NCBI GenBank assembly: GCA_002862435.1
Contig: PKDC01000036.1
Coordinates: forward strand, 1-58,429
Length of the DNA stretch: 58,429 nt
Direction of reading: 5' to 3'
From: Pseudomonadota bacterium
GTDB lineage: Bacteria; Pseudomonadota; Gammaproteobacteria; UBA5335
Shown here one piece after another: positions 1 to 11,220 of this stretch (the first letter of the stretch is position 1; each line of letters starts with the position of its first letter). The position numbers and the translations under genes are program-made. The notes under the pieces are model-generated. The model was not told where the DNA came from. It saw only the letters and a list, made by a program, of their open reading frames with translations, and searched no databases.

Positions 1-1
1 C

Positions 2-280
2 TTCAAACGCCGCGCCTGGCACGCGGGCGTTTCCGTGTTTCAGGACCGACCCCGCTGCAATGACTACAGCATCGGCATCGAACTGGAGGGGACTGATGCG
101 GCGCCCTATGCCGACATCCAGTACGCGCGACTCATCGCCGTGACGCGCGCCCTGATGCGTGCCTATCCCGCGATCACCCTCGATCGGGTGGTCGGACACT
201 GCGATATCGCCCCGGAACGCAAGACCGATCCTGGCCCAGCCTTTGACTGGAACCGGCTGCGCTACGGCCTTGCGATGTAA
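2..280 (+). CDS. ampD: AmpD, 1,6-anhydro-N-acetylmuramoyl-L-alanine amidase (C-terminal part)
   Basis: This is the C-terminal 92 residues of the cytoplasmic zinc amidase that cuts 1,6-anhydroMurNAc from peptide during cell-wall recycling. The frame is open from the left edge and reads AWHAGVSVF, then IGIELEG, then a C-terminal GHCDIAPERKTDPGPAFDW. That last block carries the zinc histidine and the catalytic lysine and aspartate region of the family. The N-terminal half lies outside the window, so the gene is cut by the window and not broken. It ends at a TAA and converges on ilvD. Confidence 0.93.
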   Translation, partial: FKRRAWHAGVSVFQDRPRCNDYSIGIELEGTDAAPYADIQYARLIAVTRALMRAYPAITLDRVVGHCDIAPERKTDPGPAFDWNRLRYGLAM

Positions 281-303
281 AGATGGGTGGTGAAAGGTGC
301 CGG

Positions 304-322
304 TCTGGTCACTGTGACCAGA
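304..322. repeat. 19-bp near-perfect palindrome between ampD and ilvD
   Basis: TCTGGTCAC, one T, then GTGACCAGA: two 9-bp arms that match exactly. It lies between two converging genes. The one-base centre cannot form an RNA loop and no T-run follows, so a terminator is unlikely. The shape fits a dimeric protein binding site. The binding protein is unknown. Confidence 0.5.
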
Positions 323-506
323 GGCTGGCATCCAGTCCCCGGAGGTCGGCAGCGAGTTTGAACACCGCTTCGGTTGTGACTGTCTCGGCCCGGCGCGCGC
401 GGAAGCGGCAATGACCGCCTTCCCGGCCGCATCCGGTCCCGGTCATACGGTTTTACCAAAGGTGCCGCAGGGGGGCGCCCCCACCTATCCCATGCAATCC
501 GCTGCC

Positions 507-2183
<1,677 letters not shown>

Positions 2184-2330
2184 GGGCGACTCCTTGGACC
2201 CGACCGAAGGAAATGGATGTGAACCAGCAATTCTAATCGACCCCGGCACATCACGCATCCAATGTGGGCATTTGCTGATGGTCTCAGGGGAGGCGGTTTG
2301 ATAGGCTCAGCGTTTGTGCTTGCAAACTGA

Positions 2331-3431
2331 TTGCCCTCGCAGGACCGCCCATTGCCATCGTCCGTTTCCCGATCCGCCGACTGCTGGCTCGATTCGCCTC
2401 TCGCCGATGAGATGGCGGCCCATTTGCCGCCGGTTGCGGGATCGCAGCAGGGCTTTCCCTGGGCGTGGTGGCGCGCTGCGGCGGCCCAGGGCGTGCCCGG
2501 CATTGCGGTGGGTACTGCGCTGGGTGGCCGAGGCGGCGATCAGGCGGCCCTGTGGGCGCTGGCCGAGCGCCTGGGGCGAGCGGCCTGGCCGCCGGGGCTG
2601 GCGGTGGCAGGGCTATTCGAGGCCTTGGTCGTGCACCATTATTTCGGACAGGCCGACGCGCCGAGCGACATTCGGGATGCCTTGCTGAGCGGGGAGGCCT
2701 TGGCGGCGGTGGCCACTTCCGAACCTGAAATCGGTGCCAATCCCAAGCATCTGGCGACCCGGGCCGAACGGCGCGGGGCAAGCTGGCGACTGTCGGGCGT
2801 CAAGGCGCCGATTACCCACGGCCTGGATGCGTCGGTGTTCCTGGTGCTGGCGGTGACCGGTGAACAATCGGGCCGGCGCCGGTTCTCCGTGTTCGCGGTA
2901 CCGCGCACGGCGGCGGGGGTCACGGTCGAACCCCTGTCGGGCCCGATGGCGGGTCATGCGCGGGTGACGTTCGCCGAGGTGGAACTTGCATCGCACGCCC
3001 TGCTGGGTGCGGAAGGCAGGGCGCTGGAGCAGTTCGCCCGCCCGTTCCGGTTGCGCGAACAGGGTCTGCTGCTGGCCTATGCGCTGGGGCTGGCTGGCGG
3101 TCTTGGGGATGCCATCGCCACCACGGCGCCGGTCGTGCCGGCGCGACTGGGTGAGGCCATGGCCCCGGTGGCGGCGCTCGGGGCCACGCTGGCCCATCTG
3201 GCGCGCCAACCGGAGGCGGACGCGCGGTTCGAAGCGGTGTTGACGGGCGCGCTGGGGCAGCTCAAGGCCGCCCAGGACCTGATGCTGCCGCAGGCCAGGG
3301 AAGCCGGGGTGGCGCGCGAGTCGGTCGCCGCCCTGCAACAAATGGCGTTTTTCCTGCTGCGGGGCCAAACCCGCGGCCATGACCGGCTGGGCCGGTCCCT
3401 GATCAATCAAACCAGCACACAGGGAGTGTGA
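2331..3431 (+). CDS. Acyl-CoA dehydrogenase-like protein
   Basis: A 366-residue protein with the layout of the acyl-CoA dehydrogenase superfamily: a helical N-terminal part, a central beta domain (roughly residues 125-220, with ATSEPEIGANP and FAEVELASHALLG), and a helical C-terminal domain. The usual catalytic glutamate cannot be placed confidently by eye, so activity is uncertain. Start is unclear: TTG at 2331 gives the longest frame, with TTG 2352 and ATG 2412 as alternatives. It ends 4 bases before the MoxR-type ATPase gene, so the three genes to 5734 look cotranscribed. Substrate is unknown. Confidence 0.7.
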   Translation: MPSQDRPLPSSVSRSADCWLDSPLADEMAAHLPPVAGSQQGFPWAWWRAAAAQGVPGIAVGTALGGRGGDQAALWALAERLGRAAWPPGLAVAGLFEALVVHHYFGQADAPSDIRDALLSGEALAAVATSEPEIGANPKHLATRAERRGASWRLSGVKAPITHGLDASVFLVLAVTGEQSGRRRFSVFAVPRTAAGVTVEPLSGPMAGHARVTFAEVELASHALLGAEGRALEQFARPFRLREQGLLLAYALGLAGGLGDAIATTAPVVPARLGEAMAPVAALGATLAHLARQPEADARFEAVLTGALGQLKAAQDLMLPQAREAGVARESVAALQQMAFFLLRGQTRGHDRLGRSLINQTSTQGV

Positions 3432-3435
3432 ACCC

Positions 3436-4377
3436 GTGGATTCCGAACGTTTTGCCAGCGTCGATGCCATCATGCGCGATTTCGCAGCGATGGATTACAT
3501 CTGCAGTCGCCGCATCGCGACCTGCCTCTTCGTGGCCCACCACTTGGGCCGCCCCATTCTGGTCGAGGGACCGGCGGGCGTGGGCAAGACCGAGCTGGCC
3601 AAGACTGTGGCGCGCTACCTTGAGCAGCCGCTGGTGCGCTTGCAGTGCTACGAGGGGCTGGATGAATCCAAGGCCATCTATGAATGGAAATACGGCAAGC
3701 AGTTGCTGTACATCCAGTTGCTCAAGGAAAAGCTGCATGAGGTGATGGGGGACGCGCAGACGCTGGAGGCCGCGACCGCCCGCCTGCACGCCCATGAGGA
3801 CGTGTTTTTCTCCGAGCATTTCCTGGAGCCCCGCCCCCTGCTCAAGGCGCTGCAGGAGCCTGATGGCTGCGTGCTGCTGGTGGACGAGGTCGACAAGTCC
3901 GACCAAGAGTTCGAGGCCCTGCTGCTGGAAATCCTGTCCGATTTCCAGGTGACGGTACCGGAGATCGGCACCATTGTGGCCATGCGCCGGCCGTTCGTGC
4001 TGCTCACCAGCAACAATACCCGCGAGATGAGCGACGCCCTCAAGCGGCGCTGCCTGCACTTGTACATTCCCTACCCCGACGCCGACCTGGAACGGCGCAT
4101 CGTGGCGGTGCGCGTGCCGGGCATCGAGATCGCGCTGCGCGACCAACTGGTGGCCTTCATCCAGCGGATCCGCCGCGTCGACCTCAAGAAACATCCGTCG
4201 GTCAGCGAAACGGTGGATTGGGCAAAAGTGCTGGTCCTGCTGCATGCCAACGCCCTGGAGGAAAGCATGGTGCGCGAGACGCTGAGTGTGTTCCTCAAGT
4301 TCGAGGAGGACATCCGCCGCGTGGAGCAGGAAGTGACCACCCTGCTGCATGACGCGCGCGCCGAAATGATGGGCTGA
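3436..4377 (+). CDS. MoxR-family AAA+ ATPase
   Basis: A 313-residue AAA+ ATPase of the MoxR type, a chaperone-like family that usually acts with a von Willebrand A partner to mature or insert cofactors into enzymes. Walker A is GPAGVGKT (residues 45-52) and Walker B is LLVDEVD (147-153), followed by a sensor asparagine region around LTSNNTREMSD. It starts at GTG with AGGGAG 9 bases upstream. The gene for the VWA partner begins 4 bases after its stop, the typical CoxD-CoxE arrangement. Which enzyme it serves is not visible; the upstream acyl-CoA dehydrogenase-like gene is a candidate by position only. Confidence 0.9.
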   Translation: MDSERFASVDAIMRDFAAMDYICSRRIATCLFVAHHLGRPILVEGPAGVGKTELAKTVARYLEQPLVRLQCYEGLDESKAIYEWKYGKQLLYIQLLKEKLHEVMGDAQTLEAATARLHAHEDVFFSEHFLEPRPLLKALQEPDGCVLLVDEVDKSDQEFEALLLEILSDFQVTVPEIGTIVAMRRPFVLLTSNNTREMSDALKRRCLHLYIPYPDADLERRIVAVRVPGIEIALRDQLVAFIQRIRRVDLKKHPSVSETVDWAKVLVLLHANALEESMVRETLSVFLKFEEDIRRVEQEVTTLLHDARAEMMG

Positions 4378-4381
4378 GCCG

Positions 4382-5734
4382 ATGGACCGGGTGTTGTCTG
4401 ATTTCATCCAGGCGGTGCGCGGGGCCGAGGTGCGGGTGTCGGTGGCCGAGGCACTGGAGGCCCATGAGGTGGTGCGTCTTCTCGGCTATGGCGACCGCGA
4501 CGCGCTGCGTGAAGGGCTGGGGGTGACCCTGGCCAAGACGGTGGACGAGAAGGGTCGTTTCTTCGACACCTTCGACCGCTATTTCACGGCCGAAATCTTT
4601 GCCGATGCGGCCCATCAGGAGTTTTTGCCCGGCGCCGAGGAAGCCCCAGGTGATGCGCCTGGCGAGGATGCCACGCTGGTCGAGCGGCTGCTGGCCGGTG
4701 ATCGGGCCGGGCTTATGTCGGCGCTGCGCGAGGCGGTGCGCGAGGTCGGCGTGAGCGAGATGACCTTGTTCACCCAGCGCGGCATCGTGATGCAGCGGCT
4801 CATGGCACGCATGGGGCTCGACCGGCTCGATCAAGAGCTGGCGCAACTGGAACGGTCCGGCCAGGGCGGCGGCGACCGCGCCCGGCGCCTGCGCGAGGGG
4901 CGCGCTTACCTGATCGACCAGATGAAGACCTTTGTCCAGCAGCAGGTGGCGCTCTATACCGGGGCCTCGGGTCAGGCGCTGCGCGAGCAGGCGCTGAGCG
5001 AGCGCCGCCTGAACAAGCTGGAAGAGGAAGACGCGGCGCGCATGACCGAACTGGTGCAGCGTCTGGCCCGGCGTCTGGCGCGGGTCCATGCCCGCCGCGC
5101 CAAGCGCGCCCATCGCGGCCAGCTCGACGTGCGCCGCACCTTGCGTCGCAACATGGGTTTTGACGGCAACCTGTTCAATATTCATTGGCGCCGGGTGCGG
5201 GTGGACAAGCCGCGCGTGGTGGTGATCTGCGATGTCAGCCGTTCGGTGGCCGACTACACTCGCTTCCTGCTGTTGTTTCTGCATTCCCTGAGCGAAGTGA
5301 TGGATCGCATCCGCAGCTTCACCTTCTGCGCCGATGTGGTCGAGGTCACGGACATCTTCGAGCATCAGCCGGTGGCCACGGCGCTGGACGCGGCCCAGGC
5401 GGCCGCGCCCATCGGGCCGACCGACTACGGCCGTACCCTGGCGCATCTGGTGGAGCGGCATCTCGATGCCTTCACGCCGCGCACCACCGTGCTGTTCCTG
5501 GGGGATGCGCGCAACAACCTGAGCGATCCGCGCGCCGACCTGCTCAAACTCATTGCCCAGCGCAGCCGGCACCTGATCTGGCTCAATCCCGAGCCCTTCG
5601 TCACCTGGAACACCGGGGATTCGATCATTGCCACCTACAAGCCGCTGTGCCATGTGGTGCGCGAATGCGCCAGCCTGCGCCAGTTGGAATCGGCCGTGGA
5701 TGAGATGCTGCGCCTCACGACGCGGGCGTCCTGA
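4382..5734 (+). CDS. VWA domain protein, CoxE-like
   Basis: A 450-residue protein whose C-terminal half is a von Willebrand factor A domain. The metal-binding MIDAS motif DVSRS is at residues 284-288, followed by a second conserved block around TDYGRTL and an FLGDARNN segment. The N-terminal half is helical and charged. This matches the CoxE family encoded next to MoxR ATPases. ATPase and VWA protein are expected to act as one complex in the cytoplasm on a shared client. Identity of the client is unknown. Confidence 0.88.
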   Translation: MDRVLSDFIQAVRGAEVRVSVAEALEAHEVVRLLGYGDRDALREGLGVTLAKTVDEKGRFFDTFDRYFTAEIFADAAHQEFLPGAEEAPGDAPGEDATLVERLLAGDRAGLMSALREAVREVGVSEMTLFTQRGIVMQRLMARMGLDRLDQELAQLERSGQGGGDRARRLREGRAYLIDQMKTFVQQQVALYTGASGQALREQALSERRLNKLEEEDAARMTELVQRLARRLARVHARRAKRAHRGQLDVRRTLRRNMGFDGNLFNIHWRRVRVDKPRVVVICDVSRSVADYTRFLLLFLHSLSEVMDRIRSFTFCADVVEVTDIFEHQPVATALDAAQAAAPIGPTDYGRTLAHLVERHLDAFTPRTTVLFLGDARNNLSDPRADLLKLIAQRSRHLIWLNPEPFVTWNTGDSIIATYKPLCHVVRECASLRQLESAVDEMLRLTTRAS

Positions 5735-5819
5735 GCTTGAGGGGAGCGGGGGGGCACCCTAGAATCTGCCGGGTTTTCCCCTGCGGCGGTGCCGTCGCAA
5801 CTTACCGATCGCCTCCTGG

Positions 5820-7223
5820 ATGATGCCCTTGCGCCCCATCAAGCATGCCTTTCACGACCGCTACATGGCGCTTGCCCTGGCGCAGATGGGGCTCTGCGCC
5901 GTCGCGGTGCTGGCCGCCGCGTCCTTGCGTTTCATTCATGTGGGCTGGCCCGGCGTGGCCAGCATCGGTCCGCTAAGCCCCAAGATTCTGGCGCTGTCCC
6001 TGACCCTGGTGACGGCAATGTACGCCCTGGGGCTCTACCAGCGCTTCGTGCCGATGCGGCCAGAGGAAATCGCGGTGCGGGTGCTGGCCGCCTGCGGGCT
6101 CAGCTGGGCCGGGCTGGCGCTGCTTTATTACCTGTTGCCGGAGCTGTATCTGGGGCGGGGCGTGATGGCCTTGACGCTGCTGTTCGTGGCGCCGGCGCTG
6201 ATCACCACCCAGGTCCTGTTTCAGCGCTGGGGAGACGATGCCCAGATCAAGCCCCGGGTGTTGGTGCTGGGCGCGGGGCAGCGCGCCGCGGATCTGTTCG
6301 TGCGGCTGGGCACGCCACGGGGGTCCCGGTTGGTGGGTTTCGTGCGCACGGCGTCCGACCAGCCTGCTGCTGTCTTGCCGGGACCCATCGTGCGCGCGGG
6401 GCCGGCGCGCCTGGTCGAGCTGGCGCGGCGCCTGCGCGTGGATGAGATCGTGGTAGCGCCCGATGATCGGCGCGGGGCGCTGCCGCTGGATGCCTTGCTG
6501 GCCTGTCGCGCCTTGGGGATGCGCATTACGGACGCCGTGGGTTTTGCCGAACGCGAAACCGGCAAGGTGTTGCTGGATCTACTGCATCCTTCGGCACTGG
6601 TTTATACCAGTGGCGGCTTTGGCAGTGCCTTGTACCCCTACGGAAAACGGGTGTTCGACACCCTGGCGGCGGCGCTGCTGCTGCTGCTGGCCGCGCCGCT
6701 GATGGGGCTGGCCGCCCTCGCGATCCGCCTGGAGGATGGCGCAGGCGCGCCGGTGTTTTACCGCCAGCTTCGTACTGGACAGGGCGGTCGGCCTTTTTCG
6801 ATCTGGAAGTTTCGCAGTATGTCCGTGGACGCCGAGCAGGCCGGCGCGGCGGTGTGGGCCCAGGCCAATGATCCACGCGTGACCCGCGTGGGGCGGGTGA
6901 TCCGCAAGTACCGCATCGATGAGCTGCCCCAGCTCTTCAATGTGCTGCGCGGCGAGATGAGCCTGGTGGGGCCTCGCCCCGAGCGGCCCGAGTTTGTCGC
7001 CCGCCTGGCCGCGGGCATTCCTTTCTACGATGTGCGCCACCGGCTCGCGCCGGGGCTGACCGGCTGGGCCCAGCTCAACTACCGCTACGGCGACACCGAG
7101 GCCGACGCCCGGGAGAAGCTGCAGTACGATCTGTATTACCTGAAGCACCAGAGCCTGTTGTTCGACCTGATGATCTGCCTGCTCACGGTCGAGGTGGTGT
7201 TGTTCGGCAAGGGCGCGCGGTGA
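5820..7223 (+). CDS. Polyprenyl-phosphate sugar-1-phosphate transferase
   Basis: Initiating enzyme of surface polysaccharide synthesis: it transfers a sugar phosphate from a nucleotide sugar to the lipid carrier on the inner membrane. The 467 residues show an N-terminal membrane block, a Rossmann-like segment (RVLVLGAGQRAADLF), and the C-terminal transferase domain starting near KRVFDTLAAALLL. That domain has the conserved FRSMSVDAE, RKYRIDELPQL, LVGPRPERPEF and GLTGWAQ motifs. The arrangement resembles the family linked to PEP-CTERM/exosortase loci, but no exosortase is in the window. The next gene overlaps its stop by 4 bases. Confidence 0.9.
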   Translation: MMPLRPIKHAFHDRYMALALAQMGLCAVAVLAAASLRFIHVGWPGVASIGPLSPKILALSLTLVTAMYALGLYQRFVPMRPEEIAVRVLAACGLSWAGLALLYYLLPELYLGRGVMALTLLFVAPALITTQVLFQRWGDDAQIKPRVLVLGAGQRAADLFVRLGTPRGSRLVGFVRTASDQPAAVLPGPIVRAGPARLVELARRLRVDEIVVAPDDRRGALPLDALLACRALGMRITDAVGFAERETGKVLLDLLHPSALVYTSGGFGSALYPYGKRVFDTLAAALLLLLAAPLMGLAALAIRLEDGAGAPVFYRQLRTGQGGRPFSIWKFRSMSVDAEQAGAAVWAQANDPRVTRVGRVIRKYRIDELPQLFNVLRGEMSLVGPRPERPEFVARLAAGIPFYDVRHRLAPGLTGWAQLNYRYGDTEADAREKLQYDLYYLKHQSLLFDLMICLLTVEVVLFGKGAR

Positions 7224-8392
7224 CGGACGGGGTCGATCGGATGCGTGAGCGTTTTCTTGTTTTCGGCGCGCCCTTGATCGGCGAGGCGGAAATCGACGAG
7301 GTGGTGGACAGCCTGCGCAGTGGCTGGCTGGGCACCGGCCCCAAGGTGGCCCGCTTCGAGCGCGCGTTTGCCGCCTACAAGGGGGCCGAGCAGGCGGTGG
7401 CGGTCAATTCCTGCACCGCCGCCCTGCACTTGAGCCTGCTGGCGGCCGATCTGGGGCCGGGGGATGAGGTCATTACCACGCCGCTGACTTTCTGCGCCAC
7501 GGTGAACGCCATCCTCCATGCCGGGGCGACGCCTGTTCTGGCGGACGTGGATCCCATCAGCTTCAATATCGACCCCGCCGAGGTTGCTGCCCGCATCACC
7601 CCCCGCACCCGGGCGATTCTGCCGGTGCATTTTGCCGGACGGCCCTGCGCCATGGACCCGCTGATGGCCCTGGCACAGCAGCATGATCTGCGGGTGATCG
7701 AGGATTGCGCCCACGCCATCGAGAGCAGCTATCACGGACGGCCGACGGGGACCTTCGGGGATTTCGGCTGTTTCAGCTTCTATGTCACCAAGAACGTCGT
7801 CACGGGCGAGGGCGGCATGATCCTCGCCCGCCGGCCCGAGGATGCGGCGCGGCTCAAAACGCTGGCCCTGCATGGCATGAGCCACGATGCCTGGCGGCGC
7901 TTTTCCGACAGCGGCTATCGCCACTACCAGGTGGTGGAGTGCGGCTTCAAATACAACATGATGGATTTGCAGGCCGCCATCGGGCTGCATCAGTTGGCGC
8001 GGGTGGAAGCATCCTGGCTGCGGCGGCGCGCCATTTGGGACCGTTACCAGGCGGCCTTTGCCGACCTGCCGGTGACCCGGCCGGCGGATCCCGAACCGGA
8101 TACCCGCCATGCGCATCATCTCTATACGCTGCTGATCGATGCGGCGCGCTGCGGCTGCGCGCGCGACGCCTTTCTCGAACACATGACGGCGCAACGCATT
8201 GGCGTGGGCGTGCATTACCTCAGCCTGCCCGAGCACCCCTATTACCAGCAGCGGCTGGGCTGGCGCCCGGAAGACATGCCCAGCGCCTGGCGCATCGGTC
8301 AGCAGACGGTGAGCCTGCCTTTGTCGCCGGCCTTGAGCGATGCGGATGTGGATGATGTCATCGCGGCCGTGCGGGCGGGACTCCCGCGATGA
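7220..8392 (+). CDS. DegT/DnrJ/EryC1/StrS-type sugar aminotransferase
   Basis: PLP enzyme that aminates a keto sugar on a nucleotide carrier. In 390 residues it shows the cofactor aspartate in EDCAHA (D162) and the Schiff-base lysine in YVTKN (K191), followed by the family motif TGEGGM. The GTG start overlaps the stop of the sugar transferase gene, and the acetyltransferase gene overlaps its own stop. Together the three recall the transferase/aminotransferase/acetyltransferase trio used for N-acetylated aminosugars, although the dehydratase that would supply the keto sugar is not here. Confidence 0.92.
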   Translation: MTDGVDRMRERFLVFGAPLIGEAEIDEVVDSLRSGWLGTGPKVARFERAFAAYKGAEQAVAVNSCTAALHLSLLAADLGPGDEVITTPLTFCATVNAILHAGATPVLADVDPISFNIDPAEVAARITPRTRAILPVHFAGRPCAMDPLMALAQQHDLRVIEDCAHAIESSYHGRPTGTFGDFGCFSFYVTKNVVTGEGGMILARRPEDAARLKTLALHGMSHDAWRRFSDSGYRHYQVVECGFKYNMMDLQAAIGLHQLARVEASWLRRRAIWDRYQAAFADLPVTRPADPEPDTRHAHHLYTLLIDAARCGCARDAFLEHMTAQRIGVGVHYLSLPEHPYYQQRLGWRPEDMPSAWRIGQQTVSLPLSPALSDADVDDVIAAVRAGLPR

Positions 8393-9060
8393 AAACCTGG
8401 CTGTTGCGGCAACTGCCGCCGGCCTGGAAGCACGCGGCGCGCGCGCGGCTCAATGCCTGGCAGCGGGATCGCAAGGCGCCCCGCATGCTGCGTGGCTACA
8501 CCGACGCCACCGGGCAATGGCGACCCTGGGTGCGCATGAGCGACACGGCGCTCATCCAGTGCCCCGAGCGGGTGGTACTGGAAGATCACTGCTTCGTCTG
8601 GCACTACAGCATCCTGGATGGCACCGGCGGCCTGGAAATCGGCGAGGGCTGCCACATCGGCGGCTGGGTGGGGATCTTCACCCACAGCTCCCACTTCGCC
8701 TTGCGCATCTATGGGCGCCATTATCGGGAGGTGCCGGCAGCACAGCGGGTCGGGTTCCGCACGGCGCCGGTGCGCATCGGCCGCTTCGTGGCCATTGGCG
8801 CCAATACCCTGGTGATGCCCGGCGTCAGCATTGGTGATGGCGCTGGAATCATGGCGGGCTCCATCGTGCAATCGAATGTGGCGCCTTTCGCCCTGGTAGG
8901 CGGCAATCCGGCCCGTGTGCTGGGGGACATGCGCCGTTTCGACCGGCGTCTGCTGCGCCAGCATCCCGATCTGATCCCCTGGTATCAGGAATGGCAGCGG
9001 GCCAACGGGGAATCCCCGCCGGCAGCGGACAGCGATCCGGCGCCCGTGCCGGATGCTTGA
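8389..9060 (+). CDS. Left-handed beta-helix (hexapeptide repeat) acetyltransferase
   Basis: A 223-residue acyltransferase of the hexapeptide-repeat family, which works as a trimer with acetyl-CoA or acyl-CoA. Repeats such as LEIGEGCHIGGWVGI and IGRFVAIGANTLVMPG are clear from about residue 80 to 180, and FTHSSH holds the probable catalytic histidine. ATGA overlap with the aminotransferase gene indicates translational coupling. Whether it acetylates an amino or hydroxyl group of the sugar cannot be decided from sequence. Confidence 0.88.
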   Translation: MKTWLLRQLPPAWKHAARARLNAWQRDRKAPRMLRGYTDATGQWRPWVRMSDTALIQCPERVVLEDHCFVWHYSILDGTGGLEIGEGCHIGGWVGIFTHSSHFALRIYGRHYREVPAAQRVGFRTAPVRIGRFVAIGANTLVMPGVSIGDGAGIMAGSIVQSNVAPFALVGGNPARVLGDMRRFDRRLLRQHPDLIPWYQEWQRANGESPPAADSDPAPVPDA

Positions 9061-9118
9061 GCCATCCGGCCCGCGATCGGACGGCCGGGTATCGTGCCCA
9101 GCCGTCCGCGGATCACCT

Positions 9119-9553
9119 TTACTTGCCCTGCAGTTCAGGAGCGGGGACGAAGGTATAGGTCTTGTGCACGTTGGTCAGGTTGCTCTTGGGGAAGCTGGCA
9201 TAGGCTTCCATCTTGAGCGTTTTCCCGGCACCCGGGGTGAGGATCATGATGCCCTTGGCGTTGGCGTCGCCGAAATAGGCGCCCACCGCACTGGCATCCT
9301 TCTCCAGGTTCGCCTGCTCGCTGGGTGCAAAGGCCATGGCCTCCATGCCGCCCCAGTAGCAATCCCCTTTCTGGCAGCGGCCATAGGCGCGGATCATGGG
9401 CTTGCCCTTGTCGAGCTTGACCTGGATGTATTTCACCAGCCCGCTGTCGTCCTGGTTTTTCCAGTAGCCGAGGAAATCATCGGCGCCGGCATGGGCCAGC
9501 GGGGTGGCCAGCAACAAGGCCAGGGCGCCGAGCAATTTGCGCGATCGAATCAT
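9119..9553 (-). CDS. Small secreted protein, unknown function
   Basis: A 144-residue protein with a clear signal peptide (basic start, hydrophobic LLGALALLLAT, likely cut after AHA). The mature part begins GADDFLGYWKNQDDSG and contains a pair of cysteines in GRCQKGDCYWGG that probably form a disulfide. The W-x-N start and beta-rich remainder recall small lipocalin-like periplasmic proteins, but I do not recognise a named family. GGAG lies before the ATG. It is read against the polysaccharide genes on either side. Confidence 0.7.
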   Translation of the reverse strand: MIRSRKLLGALALLLATPLAHAGADDFLGYWKNQDDSGLVKYIQVKLDKGKPMIRAYGRCQKGDCYWGGMEAMAFAPSEQANLEKDASAVGAYFGDANAKGIMILTPGAGKTLKMEAYASFPKSNLTNVHKTYTFVPAPELQGK

Positions 9554-9750
9554 GGATGCATACTCCGAATGGAAAGAAGGGTAGGGAGAACGTTGCCAGC
9601 GGCAAGGATCGGGGCGCGGCGGGCGAAAAACCCGATCTGGCGCTCGGCAAGCGGGGCAAGCCTAGCAGGCGGTAGACAACCCGGCCACCTGTCGCGCCGC
9701 GCCGACAAGCATCCGGGCCACCGAATCCATTGCCGGAAAACGGCGCGGGC

Positions 9751-11220
9751 ATGAGCGAGCCGCTGCGCAGCCAGGCCCTCGCCGGTACGCGCTGGACCGC
9801 GCTCGCCACGGCCCTCGGCACGGGCCTGCAATTGCTGCAGGTGGCGGTTCTGGCGCGCCTATTGGCGCCGGCCGATTTCGGTCTCATGGCGCTGGTTCTG
9901 GTGGTGCTGGGTTTCGTGCAGAGCTATGCCGATCTGGGCCTGTCGCAGGCGCTGATCGCCCGTGGCCCGGTGCAGCCGGCGCGGTTCGCCGCCTTCTACT
10001 GGCTCAACATCATTCTGGGCATCGGCCTGTTCGCTGCGCTGTGCGCCCTCGCACCACTGCTGGCCGCGCTGCTGCGGACACCGGATCTTGCGCCCTTGTT
10101 GCCCTGGTCCGGTGCTTCGCTGCTGATCCTGCCCTGGGGACAGGGCTTCCAGACCCTGCTGCAGAAAGATTTGCGCTTCAAGCCTATTGCGCAGGCGGAA
10201 ATGGCCGGGAGTGTCGCCGGTGCGCTAGTGGCCGTTACGAGTGCCTTGGTGGGGGCGGGCGTGTACGCCTTGATCTGGGGGCAGCTCGCCAACGCCCTGG
10301 TGCGCACGGCGCCGATCGCCGTGCAGGGCTGGCGGCAGCATGCGCCGGCGCTGCATCTGTCCCTGGCTGAGCTGCGCGGCGATCTGCGCTTCGGGGCCTT
10401 TCAGATGGGCGAGCGCACGCTGGGGCTGATCAACGCGCGGCTGGATCAACTGCTGATCGGGGCGGTATTGGGGCCCGAGACCCTGGGCTACTACAACCTG
10501 GCCTGGCAGATGACGCTGCAACCCCTGGCGCGGCTCAATCCGGTGGTGATGCGCGTCGCCTTTCCGCTGTTTGCACGCATCCAGAACGAGCAGCCGCGAT
10601 TGCGCCGGGGCTATTTCCAGGCCCAGCGGCTGTTGGGCGCGGTCAATTTCCCGCTGTTTCTGGGCCTCACTGTGCTGGCGCCGGTGTTTGTGCCGACGGT
10701 GTTCGGATCGCGCTGGGCGCCGGCGGTGGAACTGGTGCAACTGCTGGCGGGGGTGGCCGTGTTTCGCGCCATCGGCAATCCGGTGGGGGCCTTGCTGCTG
10801 TCGCAGGGACGCGCCGGCCTGGGGTTTGCCGCCAATCTGGCCATCAGCCAGTTGCAGGTGCCCGCCGTGGTGGCGGGGGCTCATTTCGGCGGGGCAACGG
10901 GGGTGGCCGCGGCGCTGCTGGCGCTGCAAGCAGGGTTCTTCGGGCTGGCCTATCCGGTGCTCATCCGCCCGGTGCTGGGTCCCTGCGCCCCGGCTTATCT
11001 GGGCAGTATCGGTCGCCCGCTGCTCGCGGCGGCGATCATGGCGGCGATCATGGCCCTCCTACCGGCACTGGTTACGCTGGCGCCGCCCGGACAACTGGCA
11101 GTATCGGCCGGCGTCAGTGTTGTGGTCTACGCCCTCGTGAGTCGCGTATTGCTGCCGGGGGAATGGGCCTTGCTGGGCCAGTGGCTGGGGCGGCGGCGCG
11201 GGAGCGGGCATGGCGTCTGA
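9751..11220 (+). CDS. Polysaccharide flippase of the MOP superfamily (Wzx-like)
   Basis: An integral membrane protein of 489 residues that would move lipid-linked oligosaccharide across the inner membrane. About 12-14 hydrophobic segments alternate along it, starting with TRWTALATALGTGLQLLQVAVLA. The early LLAPADFGLMALVLVV block is typical of the RfbX/Wzx/MurJ superfamily. ATG 9751 is preferred to the TTG at 9730. The glycosyltransferase gene overlaps its end by 11 bases, tying both to the same locus as the sugar transferase upstream. Confidence 0.88.
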   Translation: MSEPLRSQALAGTRWTALATALGTGLQLLQVAVLARLLAPADFGLMALVLVVLGFVQSYADLGLSQALIARGPVQPARFAAFYWLNIILGIGLFAALCALAPLLAALLRTPDLAPLLPWSGASLLILPWGQGFQTLLQKDLRFKPIAQAEMAGSVAGALVAVTSALVGAGVYALIWGQLANALVRTAPIAVQGWRQHAPALHLSLAELRGDLRFGAFQMGERTLGLINARLDQLLIGAVLGPETLGYYNLAWQMTLQPLARLNPVVMRVAFPLFARIQNEQPRLRRGYFQAQRLLGAVNFPLFLGLTVLAPVFVPTVFGSRWAPAVELVQLLAGVAVFRAIGNPVGALLLSQGRAGLGFAANLAISQLQVPAVVAGAHFGGATGVAAALLALQAGFFGLAYPVLIRPVLGPCAPAYLGSIGRPLLAAAIMAAIMALLPALVTLAPPGQLAVSAGVSVVVYALVSRVLLPGEWALLGQWLGRRRGSGHGV

